The notes under the pieces were generated by a model that made no database searches, was not told the origin of the DNA, and saw only the letters and a program-made list of their open reading frames with translations. Below, piece after piece: positions 1 through 9,598 of a DNA stretch of 64,000 bases (position 1 is its first letter; every line of letters begins with the position of its first letter). This DNA is from Bacteroidaceae bacterium. Lineage in GTDB: Bacteria > Bacteroidota > Bacteroidia > Bacteroidales > Bacteroidaceae. A program made the position numbers and the translations under genes. The stretch lies in the NCBI GenBank assembly GCA_024401115.1, contig JAKSLP010000006.1:24467-88466 (forward strand). The letters run 5' to 3'.

Positions 1-969
1 AGGATCGGAAATATCGATATGCTCCAGATCATTGAAGAAATCGGAGAAGATATGAAGCAGGTTGTTGGTCTCCTTTTCCGGTAAATCCTTATTATTATCC
101 GCATAAACCACATTAATTCCCTGGCTGACAATCTCAATCTCTATATCCTTACCCATCATAATAGGGTCTCCATCATAATGCACCACACCCTCTGCCTGAC
201 GATGAATCTTCAGTCTTCGGGTACGGAACGTATTAATATGGCTGTTCTGGTCGATGGTCTTATTCATCAACTGAAAGGCTACAATGGGCGCATCTACAAT
301 GTTGAAAGGCTCCATTACCGTAACATCCAGTAAGCCGTCGCTAATGGATGCCCCAGGTGCAATATAGACATTATTTCCATACTGTGAAGCATTGCCACAT
401 GCGATAAGGAACGCCTGCATTTTATGTAGTCCCTCCTCATCCTCTATCTCATAATACTCTGGCTTATAGCGTAATCCTTCACGCAACGTGTTTTCCAGAT
501 AAGTCAGCAATCCACGCTTGCCGGAAGAAGCAAATTTCAGGCTGACATAGGCATCGAAACCCACGCCACAGGTACAGAAGAACGGAAGATCATTGATTTT
601 ACCGTAATCTATGGTCCGTATATTACCGTTACGGATTACCTCCAGGGCCTTACGGGGATCAATGGGAATGCCCAGATGCCGCGCTAAGCCATTACCGGAA
701 CCACAAGGAATGATTCCCAAAGCGGACTTGGTATGCACCAGCGCACGGCCCACTTCATTCACCGTTCCATCGCCACCAATGGCCACAATAATATCATAGC
801 CATCAATAGCACCCTGTCGTGCCAATTCCTCGGCATGACCGGCAAACTCAGTTTTGGATATATGACAATAAAAGAGTTCCTTATCAAAGACCTCGTCAAT
901 GTACCCCAAGATGGTTTCCTTACCCTGTGTTCCTGAGATAGGGTTTACTATAAATAAAATGCGCTTCAT
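1..969 (-). CDS. Diacylglycerol kinase-family lipid kinase (C-terminus cut by window edge)
   Basis: At least 323 residues read leftwards from the ATG at 967-969 and run off the window. The N-terminus starts KRILFIVNP, a Rossmann-like strand, and residues about 64-72 are GGDGTVNEV, the nucleotide-binding signature of the DAGK/sphingosine-kinase catalytic domain. A second conserved stretch, IPCGSGNGLARHLGIP, follows at about 85-100. The family phosphorylates diacylglycerol, sphingoid bases or related lipids with ATP at the membrane. The gene is divergent from serine palmitoyltransferase, which suggests a sphingolipid or phospholipid substrate, but the substrate cannot be read from sequence. The -7 element lies only about 8 bp before the start codon, so the mRNA is nearly leaderless. 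Confidence 0.9.
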   Translation of the reverse strand, partial: MKRILFIVNPISGTQGKETILGYIDEVFDKELFYCHISKTEFAGHAEELARQGAIDGYDIIVAIGGDGTVNEVGRALVHTKSALGIIPCGSGNGLARHLGIPIDPRKALEVIRNGNIRTIDYGKINDLPFFCTCGVGFDAYVSLKFASSGKRGLLTYLENTLREGLRYKPEYYEIEDEEGLHKMQAFLIACGNASQYGNNVYIAPGASISDGLLDVTVMEPFNIVDAPIVAFQLMNKTIDQNSHINTFRTRRLKIHRQAEGVVHYDGDPIMMGKDIEIEIVSQGINVVYADNNKDLPEKETNNLLHIFSDFFNDLEHIDISDP

Positions 970-976
970 TGCGATG

Positions 977-984
977 CAAAGATA
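977..984 (-). promoter_or_regulatory. -7 element of the lipid kinase promoter
   Basis: TATCTTTG on the minus strand matches the Bacteroidota -7 consensus TAnnTTTG. It ends 8 bp before the kinase start codon, implying a leader of only a few bases. Confidence 0.55.
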
Positions 985-1052
985 AACAAAAGGTTTATTG
1001 TGCTCTAAAAAAATGGAAAGTTTTCTCAACAAGATAACATTTTTTGGAAAAT

Positions 1053-1086
1053 CGCATTCCCATAATAAAAATTATATGTAAATTTG
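1053..1086 (+). promoter_or_regulatory. Promoter of spt
   Basis: TTTG at 1053-1056 and TAAATTTG at 1079-1086 fit the Bacteroidota -33/-7 pattern, with a slightly long 22-bp spacer. The leader to the ATG at 1158 is about 65 nt. Confidence 0.55.
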
Positions 1087-1157
1087 CAACGCATTTTTGC
1101 AAAAACCTAAAAGTAGAAAATATAAATCACGCAAATGCGTAGTTATTTGAAGGATAT

Positions 1158-2342
1158 ATGAACTTATTAAGAGAAAAATTGGCAAAGTGGGACCAGCCAC
1201 AACAGTTTATGGCTCAGGGTATTTACCCTTATTTCCGTACCATTGACAGCCATCAGGACACTGAAGTGATGATGGACGGCCATAAAGTACTGATGTTCGG
1301 TTCCAACTCTTATATGGGATTGACCTATGACCAGCGTATCATCGAGGCAGCAATCGAGGCTACCAAGAAGTATGGTACCGGTTGTGCCGGTTCCCGTTTC
1401 CTGAATGGAACTTTGGATCTTCACGTAGAACTAGAGCACGAACTGGCAGAATTTGTAGGTAAGGACGAGGCACTGGTATATTCAGCAGGTTTCAATGTTA
1501 ATGCTGGTGTTATCAGCTGTGTAACAGACCGTAACGACTATATCATCTGTGATGACCGTGACCATGCATCCATTGTAGACGGTCGTCGTTTGTCCATGTC
1601 AAAGGCTTTGAAGTACAAGCACAATGATATGGCTGACCTGGAGGCTAAGTTGCAGAAGTGCGAGCCAAACGCTGTGAAGCTGATGGTTGCTGATGGTGTA
1701 TTCTCAATGGAAGGTGACTTGGCTCCTCTGCCTAAGATGGTAGAACTGAAGAAGAAGTACAATGCCAACCTGATGATTGACGAGGCTCATGGTCTGGGTG
1801 TATTCGGTAAGAACGGCCGTGGTGTTTGCGACCACTTCGGTTTGACAAACGAGGTTGACCTGATTATGGGTACCTTCAGTAAGTCTCTGGCAAGTATCGG
1901 TGGTTTCATCGCCGGTGACAAGGAGGTTATCAACTGGATCCGTCATAACTCACGTACCTATATATTCAGTGCAAGTATCACTCCTGCAGCTACTGCTGCT
2001 GCTAAGGCTGCCCTGCAGATCCTGAAGGATGAGCCAGAGCGTCAGGAGAACCTGTGGAAGATTACCAACTATGCATTGAAGGCATTCAAGGATGCTGGCT
2101 TTGAGATCGGTGAGACCGAGAGCCCTATCATCCCATTGTATGTACGCGATGCGGTAAAGACCTTCCAGGTAACCCGTCTGGCATTCGACAACGGCATCTT
2201 CATCAACCCAGTTATCCCACCAGCATGTGCTCCAGAGGATACTCTGGTACGTGTAGCTCTGATGGCTACCCACACCAAGGAACAGGTTGACAGAGCTGTT
2301 GAGGCACTGACAAAGTCATTCAAGCAATTAGGTATTTTATAA
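1158..2342 (+). CDS. spt: Serine palmitoyltransferase (alpha-oxoamine synthase family)
   Basis: This is a 394-residue PLP enzyme of fold type I in the AONS/KBL/SPT family. It has GSNSYMGLT near residue 50, LMIDEAHGLGVFG near 205-217 (Asp and His around the PLP ring) and GTFSKSLASIGG, where K242 is the Schiff-base lysine. Its length equals that of Bacteroidales serine palmitoyltransferases, which condense L-serine with an acyl-CoA to 3-ketosphinganine, the first step of bacterial sphingolipid synthesis. Glycine C-acetyltransferase (Kbl) and BioF share the fold. I favour SPT because no tdh or bio genes are nearby, a lipid kinase gene is divergent, and the N-terminus beginning NLLREKLAKW resembles Bacteroides SPT. 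It ends at a strong bidirectional terminator. Confidence 0.85.
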   Translation: MNLLREKLAKWDQPQQFMAQGIYPYFRTIDSHQDTEVMMDGHKVLMFGSNSYMGLTYDQRIIEAAIEATKKYGTGCAGSRFLNGTLDLHVELEHELAEFVGKDEALVYSAGFNVNAGVISCVTDRNDYIICDDRDHASIVDGRRLSMSKALKYKHNDMADLEAKLQKCEPNAVKLMVADGVFSMEGDLAPLPKMVELKKKYNANLMIDEAHGLGVFGKNGRGVCDHFGLTNEVDLIMGTFSKSLASIGGFIAGDKEVINWIRHNSRTYIFSASITPAATAAAKAALQILKDEPERQENLWKITNYALKAFKDAGFEIGETESPIIPLYVRDAVKTFQVTRLAFDNGIFINPVIPPACAPEDTLVRVALMATHTKEQVDRAVEALTKSFKQLGIL

Positions 2343-2349
2343 GATACAG

Positions 2350-2381
2350 AAAAAGGCAGAATTTAAGTTCTGCCTTTTTTT
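2350..2381. terminator. Bidirectional terminator between spt and trmN6
   Basis: An 11-bp perfect stem (AAAAGGCAGAA with its complement) and a 6-nt loop is flanked by A-rich and T-rich runs, so it can serve both convergent genes. The trmN6 stop codon (2380-2382) lies in the T tract. Confidence 0.85.
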
Positions 2382-3087
2382 ATTTCAAATAGAAATCACC
2401 TGTCAGCTGCCGGTATTCCCCGGTATACATTCCATGCTCATCCATCATATACAGGATATCTTTCCGGGGCGTCTCCCCCATTCTCTTTCGAAATGCCAGA
2501 AGCACCCGTTTGGGGTGTTTTCCTTTTTTTGTGCACACCTCCAATTCCTCAGTTACAAACAACTTGGCCCCGGTGGCTTCCCGGACAAACTTGTCGCGTA
2601 CATCGGTAGGAATAACCACACAGAACAATCCCTCAGGATGCAACAGGTCATATGCCTTCCGGCAGAGCATATCAAAAGATAAAGCCACGTTATGTCGTGC
2701 AAATGAACGCGATTCACTGGGGCTGCGCAAAGAGTCCTGGAAAAACGGAGGATTACACACTATCAGGTCGTACATCTCATCACCATCCATCAGAGTAATA
2801 TCCTGCAAGTTTACCTTAATTCGGTCATGGAAGGGCGATTCAGCCACATTAGCCATAACCTGCTCTACAGCCTGAGCATCAATATCTATAGCATTCACAC
2901 GGCACAGCGGCTGGCGCTGGGCTATCATCAGGGCTATCAGGCCTGTACCGGTACCGATATCCAACACGCTACGTACAGAATTAACAGGGGCCCAAGCTCC
3001 CAATAAAGTTCCGTCAGTACCCACCTTCATGGCGCATCTGTCGTGCCAAACCGTAAACTGCTTAAATTTGAAATAATTATTTGACAT
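2380..3087 (-). CDS. trmN6: tRNA1(Val) (adenine(37)-N6)-methyltransferase
   Basis: A 235-residue class I SAM-dependent methyltransferase. DIGTGTGLIALM at about 42-53 is the SAM-binding motif I, and NPPFF at about 115 is the NPPF/Y catalytic motif of N6-adenine methyltransferases. The N-terminal FKFKQFTVWHDRCAMKVGTDGTLLGAW is the typical YfiC/TrmN6 opening with the KVGTDG signature. The enzyme methylates A37 of tRNA-Val. It is a single gene, convergent with spt and divergent from lon. Confidence 0.88.
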   Translation of the reverse strand: MSNNYFKFKQFTVWHDRCAMKVGTDGTLLGAWAPVNSVRSVLDIGTGTGLIALMIAQRQPLCRVNAIDIDAQAVEQVMANVAESPFHDRIKVNLQDITLMDGDEMYDLIVCNPPFFQDSLRSPSESRSFARHNVALSFDMLCRKAYDLLHPEGLFCVVIPTDVRDKFVREATGAKLFVTEELEVCTKKGKHPKRVLLAFRKRMGETPRKDILYMMDEHGMYTGEYRQLTGDFYLK

Positions 3088-3160
3088 ATTTCACAAAATG
3101 TAACACTGCAAAGGTAGTATAATATTTTTAATAGCCTTATGAGATGTGCCTATTTTTTCG

Positions 3161-3168
3161 TATCTTTG
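3161..3168 (+). promoter_or_regulatory. -7 element of the lon operon promoter
   Basis: TATCTTTG lies 27 bp before the ATG at 3195. It falls inside the 5' extension of the open frame that begins at 3144, so the upstream ATG cannot be in the transcript. Confidence 0.7.
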
Positions 3169-3194
3169 CACAGATTAAACAGATTGAATTTAAG

Positions 3195-5657
3195 ATGAGC
3201 GATTTTGACCCAATAGATACACCAAAAGGAGAGTTGAACTTTATTGCAGAATTTCAGGGAAACGAAGAGGATATCTTTAAGAATCAGATAGATGAGCATA
3301 TTCCCATTTTGCCATTGAGGGACATGGTGATATTCCCTGGAACCATGATTCCAGTTACCATAGGACGCTCCTTTTCCAAAGCAGTAATCAAGAAATGCGA
3401 GCGTGAGGACCGCTTGCTGGGTGTTGTCACTCAGAAGAACAGCGCCGTTGACGTTCCCACCAGCCAGGACTTTTATAAAGTGGGTACCCTGGTAAAGGTG
3501 GTACGCTCATTTACCTTGCCCGGCTCAAACAATGAGACCGTCATCGTCAGAGCCATGAACCGTTTGGAAATCAAGCAGGTAATTGAGGGACGCAACTACT
3601 ACGAGGCTTTTGTGGAAGGCCTGAAGGAAAGGGATGTGAACCTAAATACCACTGAGTTCAATACCCTGATGGAATCTATCCAGCATCTGGCTAAGGAAAC
3701 TTTCAAGGAGCAAATGCCTTTGGATTTGAAGATGATTGCTGACGGTCTGAGCAATAAGATGTTGCTACTGAACAATTTCTGTACTTACCTGCCTATTTCT
3801 ATCAAAGAAAAGATTCAGTTGCTCTCCTGCTCTTCGGTGCTGGAGCGTGCATACCTGTTCCTGACCATGATGAATGAGCAAGTGCAGAAAATGGACATCA
3901 TGCGCCGTATTGAGAACCAGACTCACATGGATTTGAGCCGGCAGCAGCGCGATTATTTCTTGAATCAGGAGATTCGCAATATCCAGCGTGAGTTGAATGA
4001 CGGTGATGACAATGCGGATATCGCCAAGCTGAGAAAGAAGGCTGAAACCTCATTGATGCCTTCTCATATTGTGGAATCATTTGAGAACGAAATTGATAAA
4101 CTGGCACGTATCCCTAGCGGATCACCGGATTACAATACATTGCTGAACTATCTGGAAACCCTCATATCCCTGCCTTGGGGTAAGGTTTCAGAGGACAGAC
4201 TATCTATTCCAAAAGCAAAGCAGATTCTGGATCACGACCATTTCGGTCTGGAGAAAGTCAAGGAGCGCATTCTGGAGCAGTTGGCCATTGTCAAGTTACG
4301 CGGTGACATGCGCAGCCCTATTCTGTGTCTGTACGGCCCTCCGGGTGTAGGTAAGACCTCATTGGGCAAGAGCATAGCACAGGCCATGGGACGCCAATAC
4401 GTACGTATGTCATTGGGTGGTGTAAGTGACGAGGCTGAAATTCGCGGACATCGCCGTACCTATATCGGTGCCATGATGGGACGTATCCTGAAGAACATCC
4501 AGAAGGCAGGAACCTCAAACCCTGTATTCGTACTGGATGAGATTGACAAGGTTTCAGCCAGCAATCACGGAGATCCTTTCTCGGCTCTGCTGGAGGTACT
4601 GGACCCAGAACAGAACGTATCTTTCCACGACAACTACCTGGATCTGGACTACGACTTGTCCAAGGTTATGTTTATCGCCACTGCCAATAATGTGGGTAAC
4701 ATTCCAGCACCTCTGCGCGACCGTATGGAGATGATTGAGGTTCCAGGTTACCTGAACGAGGAAAAGATTGAGATTGCCAAGCGTCACCTCATCCCCAAGA
4801 TCAAAGAAGAACTGGGTATGGAGGGTGTTCCTACCTCGGCAGTGACCAAGAGCCTGATTGGCAAGGTTATCGAGCAGTATACCATGGAAAGTGGCGTACG
4901 TGCACTGGAAAAGCAGTTGACCAAGATCTACCGCAAATTAGGATACAAATACCTGATGGAGGAAGAGACCCCAAAGACGCTGAAGGAAAGCGACTTGAAG
5001 GATTTATTGGGTGTTCCTATGGTCACTCCGGAAAAATACCAGGGCAACAATTATGCCGGTGTGGTTACCGGATTGGCATGGACTTCAGTAGGCGGTACCA
5101 TCCTCATGATTGAGGTGAGTCTAAGCAAGGGTAAGGGCAGCAAGCTGACACTGACCGGAAGTTTGGGTGACGTCATGAAGGAATCAGCCGTCTTGGCTGT
5201 TGAATACATCAAGGCTCATGCCGATTATTACGGTATCGACCTGAAAATCTTCGAGAACTGGAACATTCACATTCATGTACCAGACGGAGCCACTCCAAAG
5301 GATGGCCCATCAGCTGGTATTACCCTAACCACAGCACTGATCAGCGCACTGACCCAGCGTAAAGTCCGTAAGAATCTGGCAATGACCGGTGAGATTACCC
5401 TGCGTGGCCGTGTGACAGCTGTAGGAGGTATCCGTGAGAAGATTCTAGCAGCAAAGCGTGCAGGCATTACCGATATTATCCTGAGTGACGAGAACAAGCG
5501 TCACATCGAGGAGATTCCTGAACGCTACATCAACGGCATGAACTTCCATTATGTAAAGGACATCAAGGAGGTCATCAGCTTTGCCGTATTGGATGAAAAG
5601 GTGGCAGAGCCTATCGACTTTACTGTTCCTGAAACCACAAAAGAAACTGAAAAATGA
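3195..5657 (+). CDS. lon: ATP-dependent protease Lon
   Basis: This is a LonA-type protease of 820 residues. The N-terminal substrate-binding domain starts about residue 35 with [16 protein letters not shown] coiled-coil linker follows, then the AAA+ module with Walker A GPPGVGKT (K387), Walker [11 protein letters not shown] and sensor region. The C-terminal serine peptidase domain carries DGPSAGIT (Ser706), with the catalytic Lys further on in the [11 protein letters not shown] block. It degrades misfolded and regulatory proteins in the cytoplasm. I moved the start from 3144 to 3195 because the promoter -7 element lies between them and the protein MSDFDPI fits the family. Its stop overlaps tgt by ATGA. 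Confidence 0.97.
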   Translation: MSDFDPIDTPKGELNFIAEFQGNEEDIFKNQIDEHIPILPLRDMVIFPGTMIPVTIGRSFSKAVIKKCEREDRLLGVVTQKNSAVDVPTSQDFYKVGTLVKVVRSFTLPGSNNETVIVRAMNRLEIKQVIEGRNYYEAFVEGLKERDVNLNTTEFNTLMESIQHLAKETFKEQMPLDLKMIADGLSNKMLLLNNFCTYLPISIKEKIQLLSCSSVLERAYLFLTMMNEQVQKMDIMRRIENQTHMDLSRQQRDYFLNQEIRNIQRELNDGDDNADIAKLRKKAETSLMPSHIVESFENEIDKLARIPSGSPDYNTLLNYLETLISLPWGKVSEDRLSIPKAKQILDHDHFGLEKVKERILEQLAIVKLRGDMRSPILCLYGPPGVGKTSLGKSIAQAMGRQYVRMSLGGVSDEAEIRGHRRTYIGAMMGRILKNIQKAGTSNPVFVLDEIDKVSASNHGDPFSALLEVLDPEQNVSFHDNYLDLDYDLSKVMFIATANNVGNIPAPLRDRMEMIEVPGYLNEEKIEIAKRHLIPKIKEELGMEGVPTSAVTKSLIGKVIEQYTMESGVRALEKQLTKIYRKLGYKYLMEEETPKTLKESDLKDLLGVPMVTPEKYQGNNYAGVVTGLAWTSVGGTILMIEVSLSKGKGSKLTLTGSLGDVMKESAVLAVEYIKAHADYYGIDLKIFENWNIHIHVPDGATPKDGPSAGITLTTALISALTQRKVRKNLAMTGEITLRGRVTAVGGIREKILAAKRAGITDIILSDENKRHIEEIPERYINGMNFHYVKDIKEVISFAVLDEKVAEPIDFTVPETTKETEK

Positions 5658-6784
5658 CATTTGAACTGCAATATACAGACCCGAAATCAAATGCCCGTGC
5701 AGGTAAGATTCACACTGACCACGGCGATATCCTGACTCCTATCTTTATGCCGGTAGGTACACTGGGTAGCGTGAAAGGTGTGCACCTGCCAGAAATTAAG
5801 GATGACATTAAGGCTCAAATTATTCTGGGTAACACCTATCATCTGTATCTGCGTCCCGGCATTGACATTCTGGAGAAGGCTGGCGGTTTGCATAAATTCA
5901 ACGGGTTCGACCGCCCTATGCTGACCGATAGCGGTGGCTTCCAGGTGTTCTCGCTGTCGGGTATCCGCAAATTAACACCGGAAGGTGCCGAGTTCCGCTC
6001 ACATATTGACGGTTCAAAGCATTTCTTCTCACCTGAGCGCGTAATGGACATCGAGCGCAGCATTGGTGCAGATATCATGATGGCTTTCGACGAGTGTCCT
6101 CCCGGCACATCTGATTATGAATATGCCAAGAAATCACTGGAGCTGACACACAACTGGCTGGACCGTTGCATCAAGCGTTTCAATGAAACCGACCCGAAAT
6201 ACAGTTACCAGCAGTCGCTCTTCCCTATCGTACAGGGCTGCGTGTTCAAGGACCTGCGTGAGAAATCTGCAGAGTATATCGCTAGCAAAAATGCGGATGG
6301 TAATGCCATCGGCGGTTTGGCTGTAGGCGAGCCTGTGGAAAAGATGTATGAGATGATTGAAGTGGTGAATGCCATCTTGCCTAAAGATAAGCCTCGCTAC
6401 CTGATGGGTGTTGGTACTCCCGTGAATATTCTGGAAGGAATAGAGCGTGGTGTGGATATGTTTGACTGTGTCATGCCTACACGAAACGGTCGTAATGCCA
6501 TGATTTTCACACGAAACGGCATTATGAACATGCGCAACAAGAAATGGGAGGATGATTTCACTCCTCTGGATCCGGAAGGAACCAGTTATGTGGATCACAC
6601 CTATTCACGTGCCTATGTACGTCATCTGTTCCATGCACAGGAGATGCTGGGCATGCAGATTGCCTCTATTCACAATCTGGCCTTTTACCTGTGGCTGGTG
6701 GGTGAAGCCCGCAAACACATCATCGCGGGAGATTTCAGCACATGGAAACCGATGATGGTACGTAAATTGTCAGAAAGATTATGA
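5654..6784 (+). CDS. tgt: tRNA-guanine transglycosylase
   Basis: A 376-residue TIM-barrel enzyme that exchanges guanine-34 for preQ1 in GUN-anticodon tRNAs during queuosine synthesis. Visible motifs are LTDSGGFQVFSL (catalytic Asp), MAFDECPPG, the GGLAVGEP substrate loop and GVDMFDCVMPTRNGRN (nucleophilic Asp region). The C-terminal zinc site is unusual. Where most bacterial enzymes have CxCxxC before YSRAY, this one reads GTSYVD, and only the later His in SIHNL remains. Translation is probably coupled to lon (ATGA overlap) and to the next gene (ATGA overlap). Confidence 0.96.
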   Translation: MTFELQYTDPKSNARAGKIHTDHGDILTPIFMPVGTLGSVKGVHLPEIKDDIKAQIILGNTYHLYLRPGIDILEKAGGLHKFNGFDRPMLTDSGGFQVFSLSGIRKLTPEGAEFRSHIDGSKHFFSPERVMDIERSIGADIMMAFDECPPGTSDYEYAKKSLELTHNWLDRCIKRFNETDPKYSYQQSLFPIVQGCVFKDLREKSAEYIASKNADGNAIGGLAVGEPVEKMYEMIEVVNAILPKDKPRYLMGVGTPVNILEGIERGVDMFDCVMPTRNGRNAMIFTRNGIMNMRNKKWEDDFTPLDPEGTSYVDHTYSRAYVRHLFHAQEMLGMQIASIHNLAFYLWLVGEARKHIIAGDFSTWKPMMVRKLSERL

Positions 6785-7980
6785 AACTGAAAGTCAGGAA
6801 ACCTGGTTTTGATAAATTCCTGAAGCCCATAGCTAATGGTCTTGGGAAATTGCGTAAGGCATGGGAGCAGTCGCCTGCTTCCAAGTATGTCATGCGCATC
6901 GACCGCTACATCATCGCCAAATTCCTGGGTACCTATATCTTTGCCATTGCATTGATTATTTCCATTGCGGTGGTATTCGACTTCAATGAGAACCTGGACC
7001 GTTTTGTGCAGAACAACGCCCCGATGAACCGGGTATTCTTTGATTATTACCTGAATTTCATCCCGTATTTCAGCAACCTGTTCAGTCCGCTATTCGTCTT
7101 TATCTCGGTGATTTTCTTCACCACGAAACTGGCAGACAACTCAGAAATCATCGCCATGATGAGTAACGGTATGAGTTTCAACCGCATCATGCGTCCATAC
7201 CTGATCAGTGCCGCGATTGTATCACTGGCTACATTCTATCTGGGTTCCGAGGTAATTCCGAAGGGTAATGTGGCCCGAGTGAAGTTTGAAAACCAGTACA
7301 AGCGCCGTAAATCCCAGGTAGTCAATTATGCCCAGGATGTACAATTGGAGGTGGATTCCGGCGTTATCGCCTATATCGGACGATTCGAGAACATCAATAA
7401 AACAGGATATCAGTTCTCCTTGGACAAATTTGTGAATAAGAAACTGGTTAGCCACCTGACGGCCAATTCGATAACCTATGATACGTTGGCCGACGACCGT
7501 TATCACTGGGTTATCAAGGATTACACCGTGCGAGAGCTGAAAGGTATGCGCGAATTCATCACGCGTGGCAGCCGAATTGACTCTATCATCAAGATGGAAC
7601 CTACCGATTTCCTGATTGCCAAGGGACAGGAAGGCACACTGACCAGTGCCCAGCTTACGGAATATATTGAAAAGCAGAAACAGAGAGGATTTGCCAATAT
7701 CAAACAGTTTGAAGTGGAATATCACCGACGCATTGCGCAATCTTTTGCAGCGTTCATTCTGACAATCATTGGTCTCTCACTTTCAGTCCAAAAACGAAAA
7801 GGAGGAATGGGAATCTCGTTAGGTATCGGACTTACACTGAGTTTTGGTTATATCCTGTTCCAGACCATCTCATCGACATTTGCCATCAATGCCAATGTTC
7901 CCCCGATGTTAGCCGTTTGGATGCCAAACATCCTGTTCACTTTCATTGCCATATACCTTTATTATAAGGCTCCGAGATAA
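6781..7980 (+). CDS. LptF/LptG-family permease
   Basis: A 399-residue YjgP/YjgQ-family membrane protein. One transmembrane segment lies at about 45-65 (AKFLGTYIFAIALIISIAVV), two near 95-150, then a periplasmic jellyroll region of about 170 residues and three C-terminal segments. LptF and LptG are the inner-membrane partners of LptB that extract lipopolysaccharide toward the Lpt bridge. Which of the two this is cannot be decided here. It overlaps tgt by 4 bp and is last in the lon operon. The first 40 residues form a basic cytoplasmic extension longer than usual. Confidence 0.88.
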   Translation: MKLKVRKPGFDKFLKPIANGLGKLRKAWEQSPASKYVMRIDRYIIAKFLGTYIFAIALIISIAVVFDFNENLDRFVQNNAPMNRVFFDYYLNFIPYFSNLFSPLFVFISVIFFTTKLADNSEIIAMMSNGMSFNRIMRPYLISAAIVSLATFYLGSEVIPKGNVARVKFENQYKRRKSQVVNYAQDVQLEVDSGVIAYIGRFENINKTGYQFSLDKFVNKKLVSHLTANSITYDTLADDRYHWVIKDYTVRELKGMREFITRGSRIDSIIKMEPTDFLIAKGQEGTLTSAQLTEYIEKQKQRGFANIKQFEVEYHRRIAQSFAAFILTIIGLSLSVQKRKGGMGISLGIGLTLSFGYILFQTISSTFAINANVPPMLAVWMPNILFTFIAIYLYYKAPR

Positions 7981-7983
7981 AGT

Positions 7984-8021
7984 AATCCTCTCCTATTCCA
8001 TCACGGAATAAGGAGAGGATT
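7984..8021. terminator. Terminator after the lon operon
   Basis: An 11-bp stem (AATCCTCTCCT paired with AGGAGAGGATT) carries an inner ATTCC/GGAAT stem. The downstream T-run is short and interrupted. It lies between two convergent genes and may serve both. Confidence 0.6.
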
Positions 8022-8056
8022 CTTCTTAGTATATTATGAAACTTAATTATCGGGAA

Positions 8057-9559
8057 TCAGAACTTGTAGCCTAAGGTCAGTGTAACCTGATGACGGTTCT
8101 TTTTCAGTTCTGTTGCCGGCAAATAAACGGTTGAGCCGTTGTCGGTGTAATAATCATCGAATGCAAAGAAATCGCTCTTCTGAGTACTAAACTGATAACC
8201 CAAATCCATATAGAACTGATCAATACGGTATCCGATACCTGCAGTGAATCGGTTCAGGCTGAACAGATTCTCATACTGTGTGTCAGTAAAAGTATCCACA
8301 TTCATATCCGTGAAGTCCACCAACGAACGGTATGCGCCGATATTGTACTGGGCTGTCTGTAGATTATAGCCGGCACGCAGGCTCAAATCGGCAACAGGCT
8401 TATACTCCAGACCAAGGCGTAAGGTATGCACAGTCTTCAGGAAATCACGGCACGAATTATCCACATAGTCAGTATAGTTCGACTGTAAGCCCTCACCGGT
8501 ACGGATACGGATTGTGCTGTAGTCCTCCAGCTCGTATTCAGCACCCAAAGCCAGTTTATTGCCAATGGTATGGCCTAAACTCAGGTTGAACTTCCATGGA
8601 GTTCTCAACTGATAGTCCATAGGATCGGTATATTTTCCACTACTGCCAATCTCCTTTCCATTATTCTCATACACATACATGTATGCACTGTTGGAATCGG
8701 TCAGGGTATAGAAGGTTGGAGTATGGATGGAAACACCGAAACGGAAACCGGAATCAGCAATCGGGCGGATAATAGCACCTAATTTCAGATCCACACCTGC
8801 TCCATCAGTAAAGTAATCGTTATACAGATCGTAATATCCACCGTCATCGTTGTTGTTCTCTGTATAATACGAAGAACGGGTCAGATTGACATCATAATAT
8901 CCCACGGTTGCACCCAGGAACACCTGGTCATTGTAGTTGGCAGCCAGCGTGAAATCAATCTCACTGATACCACCTTTCTGAATGGTGTTGAAATATGAGT
9001 CTGCAGCAGGAATACCTGTATAGTGATTATCCTTATCCACATACAGCGCTCCAGAGTTGACAGCCATGGAAGCCAGCATAGGCATCTGGCGACCATCAAG
9101 CATATCATAGGTCATCTCAGCCATGGAATAGGTCTGAGAGAAATCACCATTCCAAACATTCCCCACGCCATAACTGTCGAAGAAATTGGTACGCTTGCGG
9201 TAATTCACGCCATAATTCAAATAGCGGAGCGGTGAATAATTGCTATACTTGGAACTGAAGACCACACCCATCTGGTCAAACGACGCACGGTTATTCTTCA
9301 CCATATCCTTGTTGCCCAGCATCACACTTCCACCGGAAACTGATACATCATTGCTGCGGAAGATACCGATACCTGCAGGATTGGTAGCTGCAGTAGTCAC
9401 ATCACCACCCAGGGCACTCAATGCACCACCCATACCAATGAAACGGGCTGTACCATTCAAATCGGAAGTAGACAAACGAGCTACATCATACACATCCTGT
9501 GCCATAACCGATTGGCTCATCAAGGCCATCAGTGCTGTACAAAATAATGTTCTTTTCAT
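8057..9559 (-). CDS. Outer membrane beta-barrel protein, OMPP1/FadL/TodX family
   Basis: A 500-residue secreted protein with a signal peptide (LFCTALMALMSQSVMA, cleavage near residue 20). ARFIGMGGALSALGGDVTTAATNPAGIG is the FadL-like hatch-domain opening, also found in PorV-type proteins. Many alternating aromatic strands follow and the protein ends in LTLGYKF, a terminal beta-strand with C-terminal Phe. FadL-type channels move hydrophobic compounds across the outer membrane. The ligand is unknown. It lies 39 bp after the upstream gene and is probably co-transcribed with it. Confidence 0.85.
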   Translation of the reverse strand: MKRTLFCTALMALMSQSVMAQDVYDVARLSTSDLNGTARFIGMGGALSALGGDVTTAATNPAGIGIFRSNDVSVSGGSVMLGNKDMVKNNRASFDQMGVVFSSKYSNYSPLRYLNYGVNYRKRTNFFDSYGVGNVWNGDFSQTYSMAEMTYDMLDGRQMPMLASMAVNSGALYVDKDNHYTGIPAADSYFNTIQKGGISEIDFTLAANYNDQVFLGATVGYYDVNLTRSSYYTENNNDDGGYYDLYNDYFTDGAGVDLKLGAIIRPIADSGFRFGVSIHTPTFYTLTDSNSAYMYVYENNGKEIGSSGKYTDPMDYQLRTPWKFNLSLGHTIGNKLALGAEYELEDYSTIRIRTGEGLQSNYTDYVDNSCRDFLKTVHTLRLGLEYKPVADLSLRAGYNLQTAQYNIGAYRSLVDFTDMNVDTFTDTQYENLFSLNRFTAGIGYRIDQFYMDLGYQFSTQKSDFFAFDDYYTDNGSTVYLPATELKKNRHQVTLTLGYKF

Positions 9560-9598
9560 ATTCTAGGAATATTAATATTCAACAATTTAGAGATTGAA

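Noticed and set aside
3144..3194. N-terminal extension of Lon beginning MCLFFRIF
   Set aside because: The -7 promoter element lies within it, so it is not transcribed.
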